Shown one piece after another: positions 44,453 through 54,052 of a DNA stretch of 56,338 nt. The stretch is taken from assembly GCA_964448675.1 (NCBI GenBank), contig CAYUZU010000030.1:1-56338 (forward strand), given 5' to 3'. The notes under the pieces were generated by a model, which had not been told where the DNA came from, searched no databases, and saw only the letters and a program-made list of their open reading frames with translations. The DNA comes from CAYUZU01 sp964448675 (GTDB lineage: Bacteria; Planctomycetota; Phycisphaerae; UBA1845; Fen-1342). Numbering within the stretch: the stretch's first letter is position 1; every line of letters begins with the position of its first letter. The position numbers were made by a program, and so were the translations under genes.

Positions 44453-45601
44453 ATGAGAAGAGGCACGCGCACCGCACTAGGAGTGGTCGGCGTCTGTGTT
44501 CTACTGGCCGTGTCGGCCACCGCCGCCCAGCAGCAACTCGGTCATGTCGGGGTTATCGACCTCGGCCCGTACTTCAACAGCACCACGGAATACGGCGACA
44601 ATCCGCTTTCGATCACGTTTGACGGCACGCACGCGTTTGTCGGCGGCTATACCAATGCCGCGGGCAACATCGGCGTGGTGAAGGTCGAGAACGTCGTCAC
44701 GGCCCCGACGCCGGTGGAACTGGCGGATTCGATCTTCGAGGCCCGGGCGTACACGGGCATCAATTCGGTCGACACCGGCAACGACGAACTCTACATCGGT
44801 TACAACAGCTTCGGCGGCGCGGGCGACGGCTACCCGTCGTTCGTGCGTAAGGCGGACTACGCCGGCGCGACGCAGTGGACTTACTTCACGCCGAGCGACC
44901 AGCGTGTCAGCGCCATGGCGTGGGATGCGCTGGGCAAGGGCAGCGGCGCGGCGCTGGCGTATGTCACGCGCGGCTCGGGCTATGTCCGCTATGTCGGCCC
45001 CGATGGCGTCAGCCAGGGCAACGGCACGATCACGACGATTGCCGGCGGCACGACCTTCCGCGGCATGGACATCGACAGCGACGGCAACATTGCGACCAAC
45101 CTCGCGGATCGCGTCGGCTACGGCCTGCGCACGAGCCCCACGGCGCTGAAGCATCTCGACGGCGTCACGGCCGGCCCGGAAGAGGTCATCACCAAGTTCC
45201 CGGGCTACGAGGGCTATGGTCTGAACATCGCGATGATGGAAGACATGTATCCGGACGGCCCGTACAGCGACCTGCTGGCCCTGACGGCGCGCGGGACGTC
45301 AGTGTTCACGGACAGCCAGGACGGCGAGACCGTCGTTGACGACAAGTACGTCCACATTCGCAACCTCGACGGCACGCCCGGCGGGTTGAGCCAGATCGTG
45401 CTGACGGGCGCCGAGGGCGGCCTGGCCGGCGAGTGGACGGGCAACATCAAGGACCTGGCCTTCGGCCTGGATGCGGCCGGGACGCCGACGCTGCTCGTGC
45501 TCGACTTCGTGGGTCGTCGCCTGGACGTGTACCAGGTGCCGGAGCCGGCGGCGCTGACGCTGCTGGCGCTGGGTGCGGTCGCCCTGGTGCGCCGCCGTTA
45601 G
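44453..45601 (+). CDS. Propeller-like PEP-CTERM secreted protein
   Basis: 382 aa from ATG 44453 (GGAGGAGACGAAG upstream). Signal peptide 1-25, then a domain starting LGHVGVIDLGPYFNSTTEYG and FVGGYTNAAGNIGVVKVENV, with regularly spaced GxDxxxxxLY/IGYN segments, and ending KDLAFGLDAAGTPTLLVLDF. The last 20 residues, PEPAALTLLALGAVALVRRR, are a PEP-CTERM sorting signal. The N-terminal half is homologous to the protein at 46815 (VNVIDLYGLF, AWIGGFYGG, GIAEVQNI), which has a dockerin-like end instead. Ligand unknown. Confidence 0.85.
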   Translation: MRRGTRTALGVVGVCVLLAVSATAAQQQLGHVGVIDLGPYFNSTTEYGDNPLSITFDGTHAFVGGYTNAAGNIGVVKVENVVTAPTPVELADSIFEARAYTGINSVDTGNDELYIGYNSFGGAGDGYPSFVRKADYAGATQWTYFTPSDQRVSAMAWDALGKGSGAALAYVTRGSGYVRYVGPDGVSQGNGTITTIAGGTTFRGMDIDSDGNIATNLADRVGYGLRTSPTALKHLDGVTAGPEEVITKFPGYEGYGLNIAMMEDMYPDGPYSDLLALTARGTSVFTDSQDGETVVDDKYVHIRNLDGTPGGLSQIVLTGAEGGLAGEWTGNIKDLAFGLDAAGTPTLLVLDFVGRRLDVYQVPEPAALTLLALGAVALVRRR

Positions 45602-45775
45602 ATTGACCTGTTTCACAGCGAGGCGTTCCGGTGACCACCCGCGTCGGGGCGCCTCGCCCCTCCTTCTCGCGCGGCGACCGCCGCGGGAGAGGGTACCGTG
45701 CTGCAAACGGGGGCGGCCGGCGTGCCGCGGACGTAGAATGTAGAGCCGAACCGCCCAGTATTGGAGGCTGGTGTG

Positions 45776-46768
45776 ATGAGAAGGACGAATCGCGGATTCA
45801 CGCTCATCGAACTTCTGGTCGTTGTCGCCATTATCGCGTTACTGCTGTCGATTCTCCTGCCGTCGCTGGGGCGGGCGCGCGAGCAGGCGAAGCGCATCAA
45901 GTGTGCTTCGAACCTGCGCAGCATTGCGCAGGCCACGCTCACGTACGCCAACGAGAATCGCGACTACGTCCCCGTGCACCAGGGCTCCGAGCCGGATTAC
46001 GTCTACATGCGTAATTCGAACTACATCCAGGCGCCGGGCCACGAGTGGCACCTGGGTGAGTTGCTGCTGCCGGCGATGGGCTTCGACCCGCCGGTGCGCA
46101 ACGACAACGGCAAGTTTGACATGAAGAGTCTCGACATGACCGCCAGCGCCGGCGAGGTGTTCTACTGTCCGAGCACGAACAACTTCCGCATGCCGGCGAA
46201 CCCGCGACACCCGACGTGGGCGAACTTCAAGGAGCTGCGCGAACAGGGCGAGGACCCGTTCGGGGCGTTCATGGACTACGCCCAGATCTGGGGGTTCATC
46301 GGGCCGGCGTCGATGTGGTTCGGCGATACGCTGATCGTGTTCAACATGAACGACGGTTTCTATCGCGTGCTGGATGACGAGCAGCAGATCATCCCGCCGC
46401 CGAACGTGGGGCCGGACATGGCCGACTTCGCGCTGTATCCGCTGCCGAACAGTGTCGCGCGGAGCAACTACCGGCAATTGCCGAACAGCGGCGGCCGCTC
46501 GGAGGTGCCGCTGTACATGGAGTACCTTACCAGCATGAGCCGCACGGCGGCGCAGTACCAGGTCGACTATGACAACGGGCTGCGACCGGAAGCAGGCAAT
46601 CACCCCTGGACCGGCCACACCAGCGGCACGGGGATCAAGGTCGAAGGCGGCAACTTCGCCTACGTCGACGGTCACGCGGAGTGGCGCGCGGCGCAGACGT
46701 TGCGGCCGCGGCTACTGATCGATCGTGTTTTCAGTGGCGGCAGCAACCGCCCCACGTACTGGTGGTAG
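45776..46768 (+). CDS. Type II secretion pseudopilin-like protein (second copy)
   Basis: 330 aa from ATG 45776 (TTGGAGG eight bases upstream). It begins MRRTNRGFTLIELLVVVAII with the classical Gly before the prepilin cleavage site, followed by LPSLGRAREQAKRIKCASNL, almost the same helix as the 24133 protein. The C-terminal GGNFAYVDGHAEWR is the H-X9-DG-type tail. The middle differs from the first copy. It lies between a PEP-CTERM protein and its dockerin-bearing homologue, 46 bp before the latter, so it is probably co-expressed with them. Confidence 0.88.
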   Translation: MRRTNRGFTLIELLVVVAIIALLLSILLPSLGRAREQAKRIKCASNLRSIAQATLTYANENRDYVPVHQGSEPDYVYMRNSNYIQAPGHEWHLGELLLPAMGFDPPVRNDNGKFDMKSLDMTASAGEVFYCPSTNNFRMPANPRHPTWANFKELREQGEDPFGAFMDYAQIWGFIGPASMWFGDTLIVFNMNDGFYRVLDDEQQIIPPPNVGPDMADFALYPLPNSVARSNYRQLPNSGGRSEVPLYMEYLTSMSRTAAQYQVDYDNGLRPEAGNHPWTGHTSGTGIKVEGGNFAYVDGHAEWRAAQTLRPRLLIDRVFSGGSNRPTYWW

Positions 46769-46814
46769 ACCCCGAACCGGAATCAGGCACCGACACACTG
46801 GAGGAAAGACGGCG

Positions 46815-48557
46815 ATGACTCGTGCCATGACTGCATTGACCACCGGCTGCCTGCTACTGGCGCTCCTGGCGCCGGCGGCGACGGCCCAGGAAGACCACCC
46901 CTTCACCCTCGTCAACGTGATCGACCTCTATGGCTTGTTCTCGTCGTCGGTCGAGTTTGACATGACGTTCGATCCGAGCAGCGGCGTCGGCCCGTCGAAC
47001 TGGGACGAGTACAAGGCGAACCCGCGCGTCGGGACCAACCCGTCGTGCGTCGCCGTGTACGGGGGCCGCGCGTGGATCGGCGGGTTCTACGGCGGGCCGG
47101 AGTACTTCGGCGGCGACCCCAACGAGCAGCGGCTGTCGTACTACGCGTCGGTCGGCATCGCGGAAGTGCAGAACATCTACTGGGCGTCGGGCTATGGCGA
47201 CCCGTCACCGTTCGTGCGCTACAACAACCCCGGCAATCCGAGCGACTTCGGCACCTTCGATGTCGGCTCGGGCGTGACGTACAGCGATTACTTCTCCAGC
47301 GTCGACTATGATCCGGCCACGAAGACGCTCTATGCCGCGTTCCATGACCAGACGGACATCCCCGGGATCCTGCTGCCGCCGGGCACGGTCCAGCAGCAGA
47401 CGTATATTGCCGCGCTGGATGTCGATCCGAACAGTGTCGGCTACGGGCAGTTCCGCACGGGCTGGCCGATCGAGAACCCGCTGACCGGCAGCAACAGCGA
47501 AGAGAGCAAGGCGGGCATCGAGGTCGATCCGCTGGATCCGTTCTACCTGTCGTATTTCGCCTGGGGCTCGGGGCGGATCAAGTACTTCGACGTCTCGGAC
47601 ATGGGCGCCGCGCCGATCGAGATCTACATCTGGGACCAGGAGATGCTGAGCTGCAATTCGACGGCGTATCGCAGCCACAACTACGACCCGGTGACCGGCG
47701 ACATCTTCATCCGTGTGGGGAACGCCGTGCAGTGGGTGCCGCGCGACACGCGCACCAGCATGGCCCCGTTCGAGAAGTTCCCGCGTTTCATCCGTGAGAA
47801 CCCGGAGGGCACCGGCGATCTAACTGCGAACACGATCGCGGCCGGCGACGACGAGCAGCTCGTCGAGGCGGGCGAGCCGGCGGCGGCGGGCCAGAACATT
47901 ATCGGCGTCGGCGACAACGGCATTCTCGACACGATGCCGATGGGCGACGACCTGTACAACATCAACACGCTCGTGACGAGCCGCCCGGTCGGAAACAACA
48001 TCGGGGCCTGCAATGACGACCCGACGGGGCTGCCCTTCGGCACGGCCCAGGGCCAGGGCGTGGCGTTCATCAACGCCTATAATCTCGCCGGCCTGGAGCA
48101 GGACGTGCTGCTGATCAACAGTCGGCCGTACGCCGGTTCGGGCAATCTCGGGGATCTGCGCTTCTTCACGCTGGACGGTGAGGAGTACGCGACGCTCGAA
48201 CTGCCGTGCACGCCGCCGGCAGGGCCTGAACCGTTGGGCATCGCGTGGTATGATATGGATTATGACCCGGATACGGGCACGCTGGTCGTGCTCGAGTTCG
48301 AGCAGCGGAAGCTGTACGTGTTCCGCGCTGAGCTCGTCGATGGCCCGGCCTATCCGCACTTCGACTACACGCGGAACGGCGAGACCAACCTGCGCGACTT
48401 CGCGTACTTCCAGCGTTGCTTCACCGGTCCGGAAGAGCAGGGTGGCGGCCCGATCGGGCTGGCGTGCCAGCGGCTGAACGCCAACACCGACTGCGACATC
48501 GATTATGACGACTGGCTCGAGATGAGCCTGTATTGGGATACTTCCGCCGGTCTGTAG
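46815..48557 (+). CDS. Propeller-like secreted protein with dockerin-like C-terminus
   Basis: 580 aa from ATG 46815 (GGAGGAAAGACGGCG upstream). Signal peptide 1-24. The N-terminal two thirds are related to the 44453 product (VNVIDLYGLFSSSVEF against VGVIDLGPYFNSTTEY; both then have GxxAWIGGF / AFVGGY). Regular strands with LDVDPN, VDPLDPFYLSYFAWG, INSRPYAGSGNLG support a beta-propeller. The last 60 residues (HFDYTRNGETNLRDFAYFQR, CDIDYDDWLEMSLYW) are a degenerate dockerin-type pair of calcium loops. Exported; partner unknown. Confidence 0.82.
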   Translation: MTRAMTALTTGCLLLALLAPAATAQEDHPFTLVNVIDLYGLFSSSVEFDMTFDPSSGVGPSNWDEYKANPRVGTNPSCVAVYGGRAWIGGFYGGPEYFGGDPNEQRLSYYASVGIAEVQNIYWASGYGDPSPFVRYNNPGNPSDFGTFDVGSGVTYSDYFSSVDYDPATKTLYAAFHDQTDIPGILLPPGTVQQQTYIAALDVDPNSVGYGQFRTGWPIENPLTGSNSEESKAGIEVDPLDPFYLSYFAWGSGRIKYFDVSDMGAAPIEIYIWDQEMLSCNSTAYRSHNYDPVTGDIFIRVGNAVQWVPRDTRTSMAPFEKFPRFIRENPEGTGDLTANTIAAGDDEQLVEAGEPAAAGQNIIGVGDNGILDTMPMGDDLYNINTLVTSRPVGNNIGACNDDPTGLPFGTAQGQGVAFINAYNLAGLEQDVLLINSRPYAGSGNLGDLRFFTLDGEEYATLELPCTPPAGPEPLGIAWYDMDYDPDTGTLVVLEFEQRKLYVFRAELVDGPAYPHFDYTRNGETNLRDFAYFQRCFTGPEEQGGGPIGLACQRLNANTDCDIDYDDWLEMSLYWDTSAGL

Positions 48558-48707
48558 CGGCTGACAAGCTGGTGGCGTCGCCGCCTGGGTGGTGTGCTAC
48601 GGCGCTCAGGCGGCCGCCGGTTCGCCGGGCCGGTCGAGCAGAGTAGAGGTAGACAACATGGTGCGTGAACCTGGTGCGGGCGCCGGTGTCGGTAAGGGAG
48701 CGTCGTC

Positions 48708-49814
48708 ATGAGCCGCGCGCCGGTTTTCCAGAAGGTCAATCGGGGCGACCCGACGCCGAAATACCTCCAGGCACGCGAGATCCTGATTGATGCGATCCGG
48801 GCCGGGCGGCTGGCGCCGGGGATGAAGCTACCATCGACCAAGGAAATCAGCACCATGTTCGACATCAGCCTCATCACGGCGCACAAGGCGCTGGAGGGGC
48901 TGGTGGAGTCGGGGTGGCTGCGGCGCGAGGTCGGGCGCGGGACGTACGTGCGCGAGGACATCGACGCGGCCGCCGGCCAGCAGCGCCAGCTGTTCGTCGG
49001 GCTGCTGATCGATCATCGCGTCAATATCGACGACTACTACCACAGCACCATCATCAACGCGTTGCGGCGCGAGGCCGGCGACGGAGCCGCGCGCGTCGAG
49101 TTCTTCTTTCGCGATCACTTCGACCTGCGCGAGAAGAGCAAGAAGGACGTGGGCGCGATCTGCATTCACCCGCCGCTGGAATCGCAGGCGGAGGTCGAGC
49201 GCCTGGCGCAGCGGCGGCCGACGGTGGTGCTGGGCGGCGCCTATCCCGATTCGCGCATCACCAGCGTCGACTGTGACAACGAACGCGGGGCGCGGCATGC
49301 GATCCGCCACCTGCTCGAGCTGGGGCACAAGGAGTTCCTGCTGGTATCGGGGCCAATGAACCTGACCAACGCCCGCGATCGTGCGCAGGGTGCGCTGGCC
49401 GAGCTCGCCGCGCACGGCATCGCCCTCGACGACGACGACCACATCATCTCGCAGGACAGCGTGGTCCTCGACGAGCGCAGCCGGCAGCGGCTCGAGCGGC
49501 GCGTCGGCAAGCGCGAGCACCCCACCGCGATCTTCGCTGGCGGTTTCTACCTGGCGATGGCGGCGATGCAGGTGGTGCGGCAGGCCGGGCTGGTCATACC
49601 GGTGGATGTGTCGGTGGTGGGCTTCGACGATCCGCCGTCGGCCCCGCTGCTGGAACCGCCGCTGACGACCGTGCGGCAGCCCCTGCCGGAGATGGCGGGC
49701 GAGGCGCTGCGGTTGGTCTGTGCACTGCTGCAGAACGGGGCGTCCGGGGTGAAGTCGTGCAAGCTGCCCACGGAGGTGGTGATTCGCGGCTCGACCGGGC
49801 CGGCGGGGTCGTAA
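48708..49814 (+). CDS. GntR-type DNA-binding / LacI-type sensor transcriptional regulator
   Basis: 368 aa from ATG 48708. Residues 15-85 form a winged helix of the GntR family (PKYLQAREILIDAIRAGRL, GMKLPSTKEISTMFDISLIT, GRGTYV), and residues 95-360 a LacI/GalR periplasmic-binding-like sensor (DCDNERGARHAIRHLLELGH, AIFAGGFYLAMAAMQVVRQA, DVSVVGFDDPP, LTTVRQPLPEMAGEAL). This is the AraR-like arrangement that answers to a sugar. It follows the second ectodomain/pseudopilin module by 150 bp and is probably its regulator (inference). Confidence 0.88.
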   Translation: MSRAPVFQKVNRGDPTPKYLQAREILIDAIRAGRLAPGMKLPSTKEISTMFDISLITAHKALEGLVESGWLRREVGRGTYVREDIDAAAGQQRQLFVGLLIDHRVNIDDYYHSTIINALRREAGDGAARVEFFFRDHFDLREKSKKDVGAICIHPPLESQAEVERLAQRRPTVVLGGAYPDSRITSVDCDNERGARHAIRHLLELGHKEFLLVSGPMNLTNARDRAQGALAELAAHGIALDDDDHIISQDSVVLDERSRQRLERRVGKREHPTAIFAGGFYLAMAAMQVVRQAGLVIPVDVSVVGFDDPPSAPLLEPPLTTVRQPLPEMAGEALRLVCALLQNGASGVKSCKLPTEVVIRGSTGPAGS

Positions 49815-50177
49815 CGACTCGCTGGCCGGCGATGTCTCGTGCGGCGGGCCGGCTGCCCGGTGGGTTGCCGAACGGCCCGCGCAGTATGCAGCGGGTCAGC
49901 GGGGTACTGGAGGGCGCGCGCCCCCTATGTGCGGCGAGGTGCTGGCCGGTGGGATACTGGACGACGGCGGGCGGCTGGTCGGCGGGTTGCGGACGGGGGA
50001 ATGCGGTCGCGGGACCGGGGCTTGTGGATGTCCGCCGGGAGGAACCGCCCCTGGCGCGCGATTGATAACCGGTGGTGGTGAAAGGGTTTAGGAATCCGCG
50101 AATGCCAGTTGACTAAATCGGGGCGGATGGTAAAGTTTCAGGTTCTGGCCCGGCCTGCCGATCAGGCCGATAGCCGA
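49815..50177 (+). other. Intergenic region holding the tRNA-Asn promoter
   Basis: About 360 bp without a credible gene. The left two thirds are very GC-rich; the right end becomes AT-richer and holds a promoter at 50109-50136. Confidence 0.5.
50109..50136 (+). promoter_or_regulatory. Promoter of tRNA-Asn
   Basis: TTGACT (50109-50114, 5 of 6) and TAAAGT (50131-50136, 4 of 6) are 16 bp apart, placing the start of transcription about 35 bp before the tRNA. Confidence 0.6.
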
Positions 50178-50250
50178 TCCCCGATAGCTCAATCGGTAGA
50201 GCGAGCGGCTGTTAACCGCTAGGTTCTTGGTTCGAGTCCAAGTCGGGGAG
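50178..50250 (+). tRNA. tRNA-Asn (GUU)
   Basis: 73 nt cloverleaf. Acceptor TCCCCGA (50178-50184) pairs with TCGGGGA (50243-50249), discriminator G at 50250. D arm GCTCAATCGGTAGAGC; anticodon stem AGCGG/CCGCT with loop CTGTTAA, anticodon GTT at 50211-50213; T arm CTTGGTTCGAGTCCAAG. CCA is not encoded. A strong terminator follows at once. It borders the recombinase element. Confidence 0.95.
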
Positions 50251-50258
50251 ATACGAAG

Positions 50259-50285
50259 CCCACCTCAAAACGAGGTGGGTTTTTT
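50259..50285 (+). terminator. Rho-independent terminator of tRNA-Asn
   Basis: CCCACCTC (50259-50266) pairs with GAGGTGGG (50272-50279), followed by six T. Ideal intrinsic terminator nine bases after the tRNA. Confidence 0.92.
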
Positions 50286-50668
50286 CGTTGGAGAGCGCCG
50301 CCGCGCGCAACGCCGCGTCGTAACGCCAGTTGCGGAAGTCACTTACAAGCACGGCCGCGCTCTCTGCCACGCCGCCTTGTTAACCGATCCGAGAGTCTGT
50401 TCGGTCCCTTTTACCCTAACTCTCAGACTCTCTGAACCGCTCTCGGGGGCCTGGTTAACGCACGCGTTCGGAACCGAGAGCACAGAGCTTCAGTTCGATA
50501 CATGGGCATTAAGTCATTCCCGCGCAAAGGGTTACGAGTATTTGGCCCGACTCTCGCGCCGGGGCCGAGAGTGAGAGCGCGAGAGCGCCGCGACACTACA
50601 CCCTAACATCGTCGCAAAGCTTTGGAATTACATTACTTACGAATCAGCGGCGATTCGAGCGCGAATGC
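50286..50668. other. Left end of the recombinase element, rich in CTCTC/GAGAG repeats
   Basis: No credible gene. The stretch holds the left copy of the ~84-bp direct repeat and many CTCTC or GAGAG pentamers, some in inverted pairs (ACTCTCG at about 50550 with CGAGAGT at about 50566). This density is unlike the flanking chromosome. Confidence 0.6.
50418..50501 (+). repeat. Left flanking direct repeat of the recombinase element
   Basis: Shares with 53490-53572 three blocks at nearly constant spacing: AACTCTCAGACTCTC (50418-50432), a 23-bp block containing GGTTAACGCACGCGTTCGG (50452-50474), and TTCGATAC (50494-50501). Between blocks the copies have diverged. The middle block contains overlapping inverted repeats (AACGC-AC-GCGTT; GTTC-G-GAAC). 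Possibly one end of an attachment site pair. Confidence 0.7.
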
Positions 50669-50698
50669 TTGACCGTGGCGGAATATACCATAGTATAT
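50669..50698 (+). promoter_or_regulatory. Promoter and palindromic operator of the vapBC-like pair
   Basis: TTGACC (50669-50674) stands 16 bp before TAGTAT (50691-50696). Overlapping the -10 is the inverted repeat ATATAC-CATA-GTATAT (50683-50698), the expected kind of binding site for an AbrB-fold antitoxin that represses its own operon. Confidence 0.6.
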
Positions 50699-50715
50699 AT
50701 CAGAAGGAGGTCGCC

Positions 50716-50946
50716 ATGGATACGGCCAAGCTCTTCACCAACGGACGCAGCCAGGCGGTGCGGCTGCCCAAGGAGTACCGCTTCGACGAGGACGAGGTCT
50801 TCATCACCAAGGTCGACGATATGGTGATTCTGTACCCGCGTCGGAAGGGCTGGGATCTGCTCGCGCGCGGCATCGAGCGGTTCACCGAGGACTTCATGGC
50901 CGAACGTGATCAGCCCGCCGAGGTCGACGAGCGCGAGAGCCTGTGA
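50716..50946 (+). CDS. vapB: VapB-type antitoxin (AbrB/MazE fold)
   Basis: 76 aa from ATG 50716 (GAAGGAGG five bases upstream). The N-terminal swapped-hairpin DNA-binding domain is clear: AKLFTNGRSQAVRLPKEYRF followed by DEDEVFITKVDDMVILYP. The C-terminal half (ARGIERFTEDFMAERDQP) would wrap the toxin. Its stop codon overlaps the GTG of the toxin gene. Confidence 0.9.
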   Translation: MDTAKLFTNGRSQAVRLPKEYRFDEDEVFITKVDDMVILYPRRKGWDLLARGIERFTEDFMAERDQPAEVDERESL

Positions 50947-51350
50947 TCCGCTTCCTGCTCGACACGAGCATCTGCATCGAGGTGATCCGGCGTCGGGCGC
51001 CAGCGGTCGTGGGTCGCCTCCGCCGGCGCAAGATCGGGACGGTCGGCATCTCCGCCATCACGCTGGCCGAGTTGCGCTGCGGCGTAGCCAAGAGCCGCGA
51101 CCCCGAGCGCAACATCGTGGCGCTTGCGCACTTCTGCGCACCGCTGGAGATCTGTGCGTTCGATCACGATGCAGCCGCGACCTACGGGAACATTCGTGCC
51201 GACCTGGAGCGCGCCGGCACGCCGATCGGGCCGCTCGATACGCTGATCGCCGCACACGCGGCCGCGCTGAAGGCTACCGTCGTGACCAACAACGAGCACG
51301 AGTTTCGCCGCGTGCCCGGCCTGCGCGTGGAGAACTGGACCAAGAGCTGA
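50943..51350 (+). CDS. vapC: VapC-type PIN-domain ribonuclease toxin
   Basis: 135 aa from a GTG in a GTGA overlap with the antitoxin stop. PIN domain acidic residues are in place: D7 (RFLLDTS), E43 (TLAELRCG), D99 (IGPLDTLIAAHA), and the fourth position region TNNEHEF (115-121). VapC toxins cleave tRNA or rRNA when freed from antitoxin. The pair lies inside the recombinase element, where it could stabilise it. Confidence 0.92.
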   Translation: MIRFLLDTSICIEVIRRRAPAVVGRLRRRKIGTVGISAITLAELRCGVAKSRDPERNIVALAHFCAPLEICAFDHDAAATYGNIRADLERAGTPIGPLDTLIAAHAAALKATVVTNNEHEFRRVPGLRVENWTKS

Positions 51351-51385
51351 GGCGCCGTGTCGCTGCGGCAGTGCCGGTCGCACGG

Positions 51386-51814
51386 CTACTCGGGCGGTTG
51401 GTCGTCCGCCAACTGCCAGCCGCCGGTGATCTCGAATCGCCAGTGATCCTTGAAGACCCAGGTCTGCTCGATTACCTCGGCTGGCGAGCGCTGCTCACGT
51501 TGGCCGCTGCGCCAGTCTTCTCGATCCAGCGTGCCAACGGCCGTGTAGTCGCCCTGCTCGATCGCGCCGCGATCGTCGCCGAGCATGCCCAGCAGCAGCG
51601 GTTCGATCTCCGACTGCCGCGCGATCACCAGTTCGCAGGCGGGACAGAATCGACACGTCTTGTTGAGCACGCAGATCGTGTGCGGCTCGACGTGGACGAC
51701 GAGCGGCAGCTTGCGCTGCTTCGTCTTCGCTTCGCAGTTGGGGCAGCGCGTGAACGCCATGCCCGAATAGGGGCTGAGGAAGAAGAAATACCGGGTTCGC
51801 TGCGGAGTGCTCAC
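51386..51814 (-). CDS. Hypothetical zinc-ribbon protein
   Basis: 142 aa from a GTG at 51814. Two cysteine knuckles, RCPNCEAKTK (about 23-26) and TCRFCPACELVI (about 54-60), suggest a metal-binding ribbon; the C-terminal half has a WVFKDHWRFEITGGWQL segment. I do not recognise the family. It is the only minus-strand gene of the element and lies between the toxin and the recombinase. Confidence 0.6.
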   Translation of the reverse strand: MSTPQRTRYFFFLSPYSGMAFTRCPNCEAKTKQRKLPLVVHVEPHTICVLNKTCRFCPACELVIARQSEIEPLLLGMLGDDRGAIEQGDYTAVGTLDREDWRSGQREQRSPAEVIEQTWVFKDHWRFEITGGWQLADDQPPE

Positions 51815-51929
51815 GTTATCACCGCTGCTCGCAAATACTCACGGAATCCAGGCTGCCATATCATGATCAAGGTCGCCGGCAGTTCGGTCAACAATCGGCG
51901 TTCGCCGCAGTCGTCTGCCCGCATCACAG

Positions 51930-53237
<1,308 letters not shown>

Positions 53238-53295
53238 CGCAGCATACGTGTGAACTGGGCGGTTCCGTTGAGTCAGCGCTGTTTTGAGATACGGC

Positions 53296-53329
53296 GGTCC
53301 GTCTCAAACCGAGACGGACCCGTTTGTTT
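53296..53329 (+). terminator. Terminator of the recombinase gene
   Basis: GGTCCGTCTC (53296-53305) pairs perfectly with GAGACGGACC (53311-53320) over AAACC, followed by CGTTTGTTT, about 60 bp past the stop codon. Confidence 0.8.
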
Positions 53330-53489
53330 ACAGGGGGCGAGCGGCGGGCCGACCGGCCAACCGCGGCTATATCCCGTTGCTGGCAAAGAGTTACGGCGAC
53401 TTCGGCCAGTCCGGGCCGCGCTCTCGGCTTTGATGAGGCGACGCGGGGTCCGGTGCCGAACAGGCGGTTTTCGACGTCGATCCGGGCCC

Positions 53490-53572
53490 AACTCTCAGAC
53501 TCTCACCCCGCCGCGGCTCTCGTGGTTAACGCACGCGTTCGGAACGCAGGGCGGTATCGGCAAATTCGATAC
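53490..53572 (+). repeat. Right flanking direct repeat of the recombinase element
   Basis: Partner of 50418-50501: AACTCTCAGACTCTC (53490-53504), the 23-bp block with GGTTAACGCACGCGTTCGG (53523-53545), and TTCGATAC (53565-53572). The two copies are 3,071 bp apart. Here the middle block extends to the inverted repeat GCGTTC-G-GAACGC. Confidence 0.7.
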
Positions 53573-53632
53573 CAGCGGCAGCGCCGCCACCCGTGGCAGG
53601 ACGACCCCGCCACCTTCGCCGGAGGAACGGAA

Positions 53633-53660
53633 TTGACGCCGAGGAAACTCATGCTATTAT
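53633..53660 (+). promoter_or_regulatory. Strong promoter of the arsR-like operon
   Basis: TTGACG (5 of 6) and TATTAT (5 of 6) are 16 bp apart. The predicted start of transcription, about 53667, is only some six bases before the ATG at 53673, so the arsR message may be nearly leaderless, which fits the absence of a Shine-Dalgarno sequence. A weak dyad around 53654-53670 could be the repressor site. Confidence 0.65.
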
Positions 53661-53672
53661 TGCCATAGAGCC

Positions 53673-54005
53673 ATGATGATTAAGCCGAAACATCCCGTCG
53701 AGCGGTACGAGGCCCGGGCCCAGGTGGCAAAGGCATTGGCGCATCCGACCCGCCTGATGATGCTCGACGTGCTGGCCGACCGCGAGTGGTGCGTCTGCGA
53801 GCTGACCGAGCTGACCCGGCTGGATCAGTCGACCGTGTCGAAACACCTCGCCGTGCTGAAGCACGCGGGCATCGTGGCGGACCGCAAGGCAGGCACGAAG
53901 ACGTTCTTCCGCCTTAAGATTTGCTGTTTACAGGGATTATGGGAATGCATCGAGTCGGTGCTGAAGGACAACCTGAAGGCGCAACAGGCAGCGATCGGCG
54001 CGTAA
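53673..54005 (+). CDS. ArsR/SmtB-family metalloregulator
   Basis: 110 aa from ATG 53673. Winged helix typical of the family: AKALAHPTRLMMLDVLADRE, then CVCEL (C40 and C42, the ArsR-type metal-binding helix alpha 3 with CxC), LDQSTVSKHLAVLKHAGIVA recognition helix, and a RKAGTKTFFRL wing. A further CC and C are near the C-terminus (LKICCLQGLWEC). It would repress its own operon and release DNA on binding arsenite or another thiophilic metal. Confidence 0.9.
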   Translation: MMIKPKHPVERYEARAQVAKALAHPTRLMMLDVLADREWCVCELTELTRLDQSTVSKHLAVLKHAGIVADRKAGTKTFFRLKICCLQGLWECIESVLKDNLKAQQAAIGA

Positions 54006-54052
54006 GCGCTGCGATCCGCTCTTTTTTTGTGCAGATTTATGGTTTTTTTGCC

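Larger units (their letters stand above)
53238..53632. other. Right end of the recombinase element
   Basis: No credible gene. It holds the terminator of the recombinase gene, scattered CTCTC motifs and the right copy of the direct repeat. After about 53580 the sequence leads into the arsR promoter. Confidence 0.55.

Noticed and set aside
50227..50574. Open frame beginning inside tRNA-Asn
   Set aside because: It overlaps the tRNA and its terminator, has no ribosome-binding site, and part of it is the direct repeat. The repeat does preserve a WLTHAFGT reading in both copies, but another frame is equally conserved, so DNA conservation explains it.
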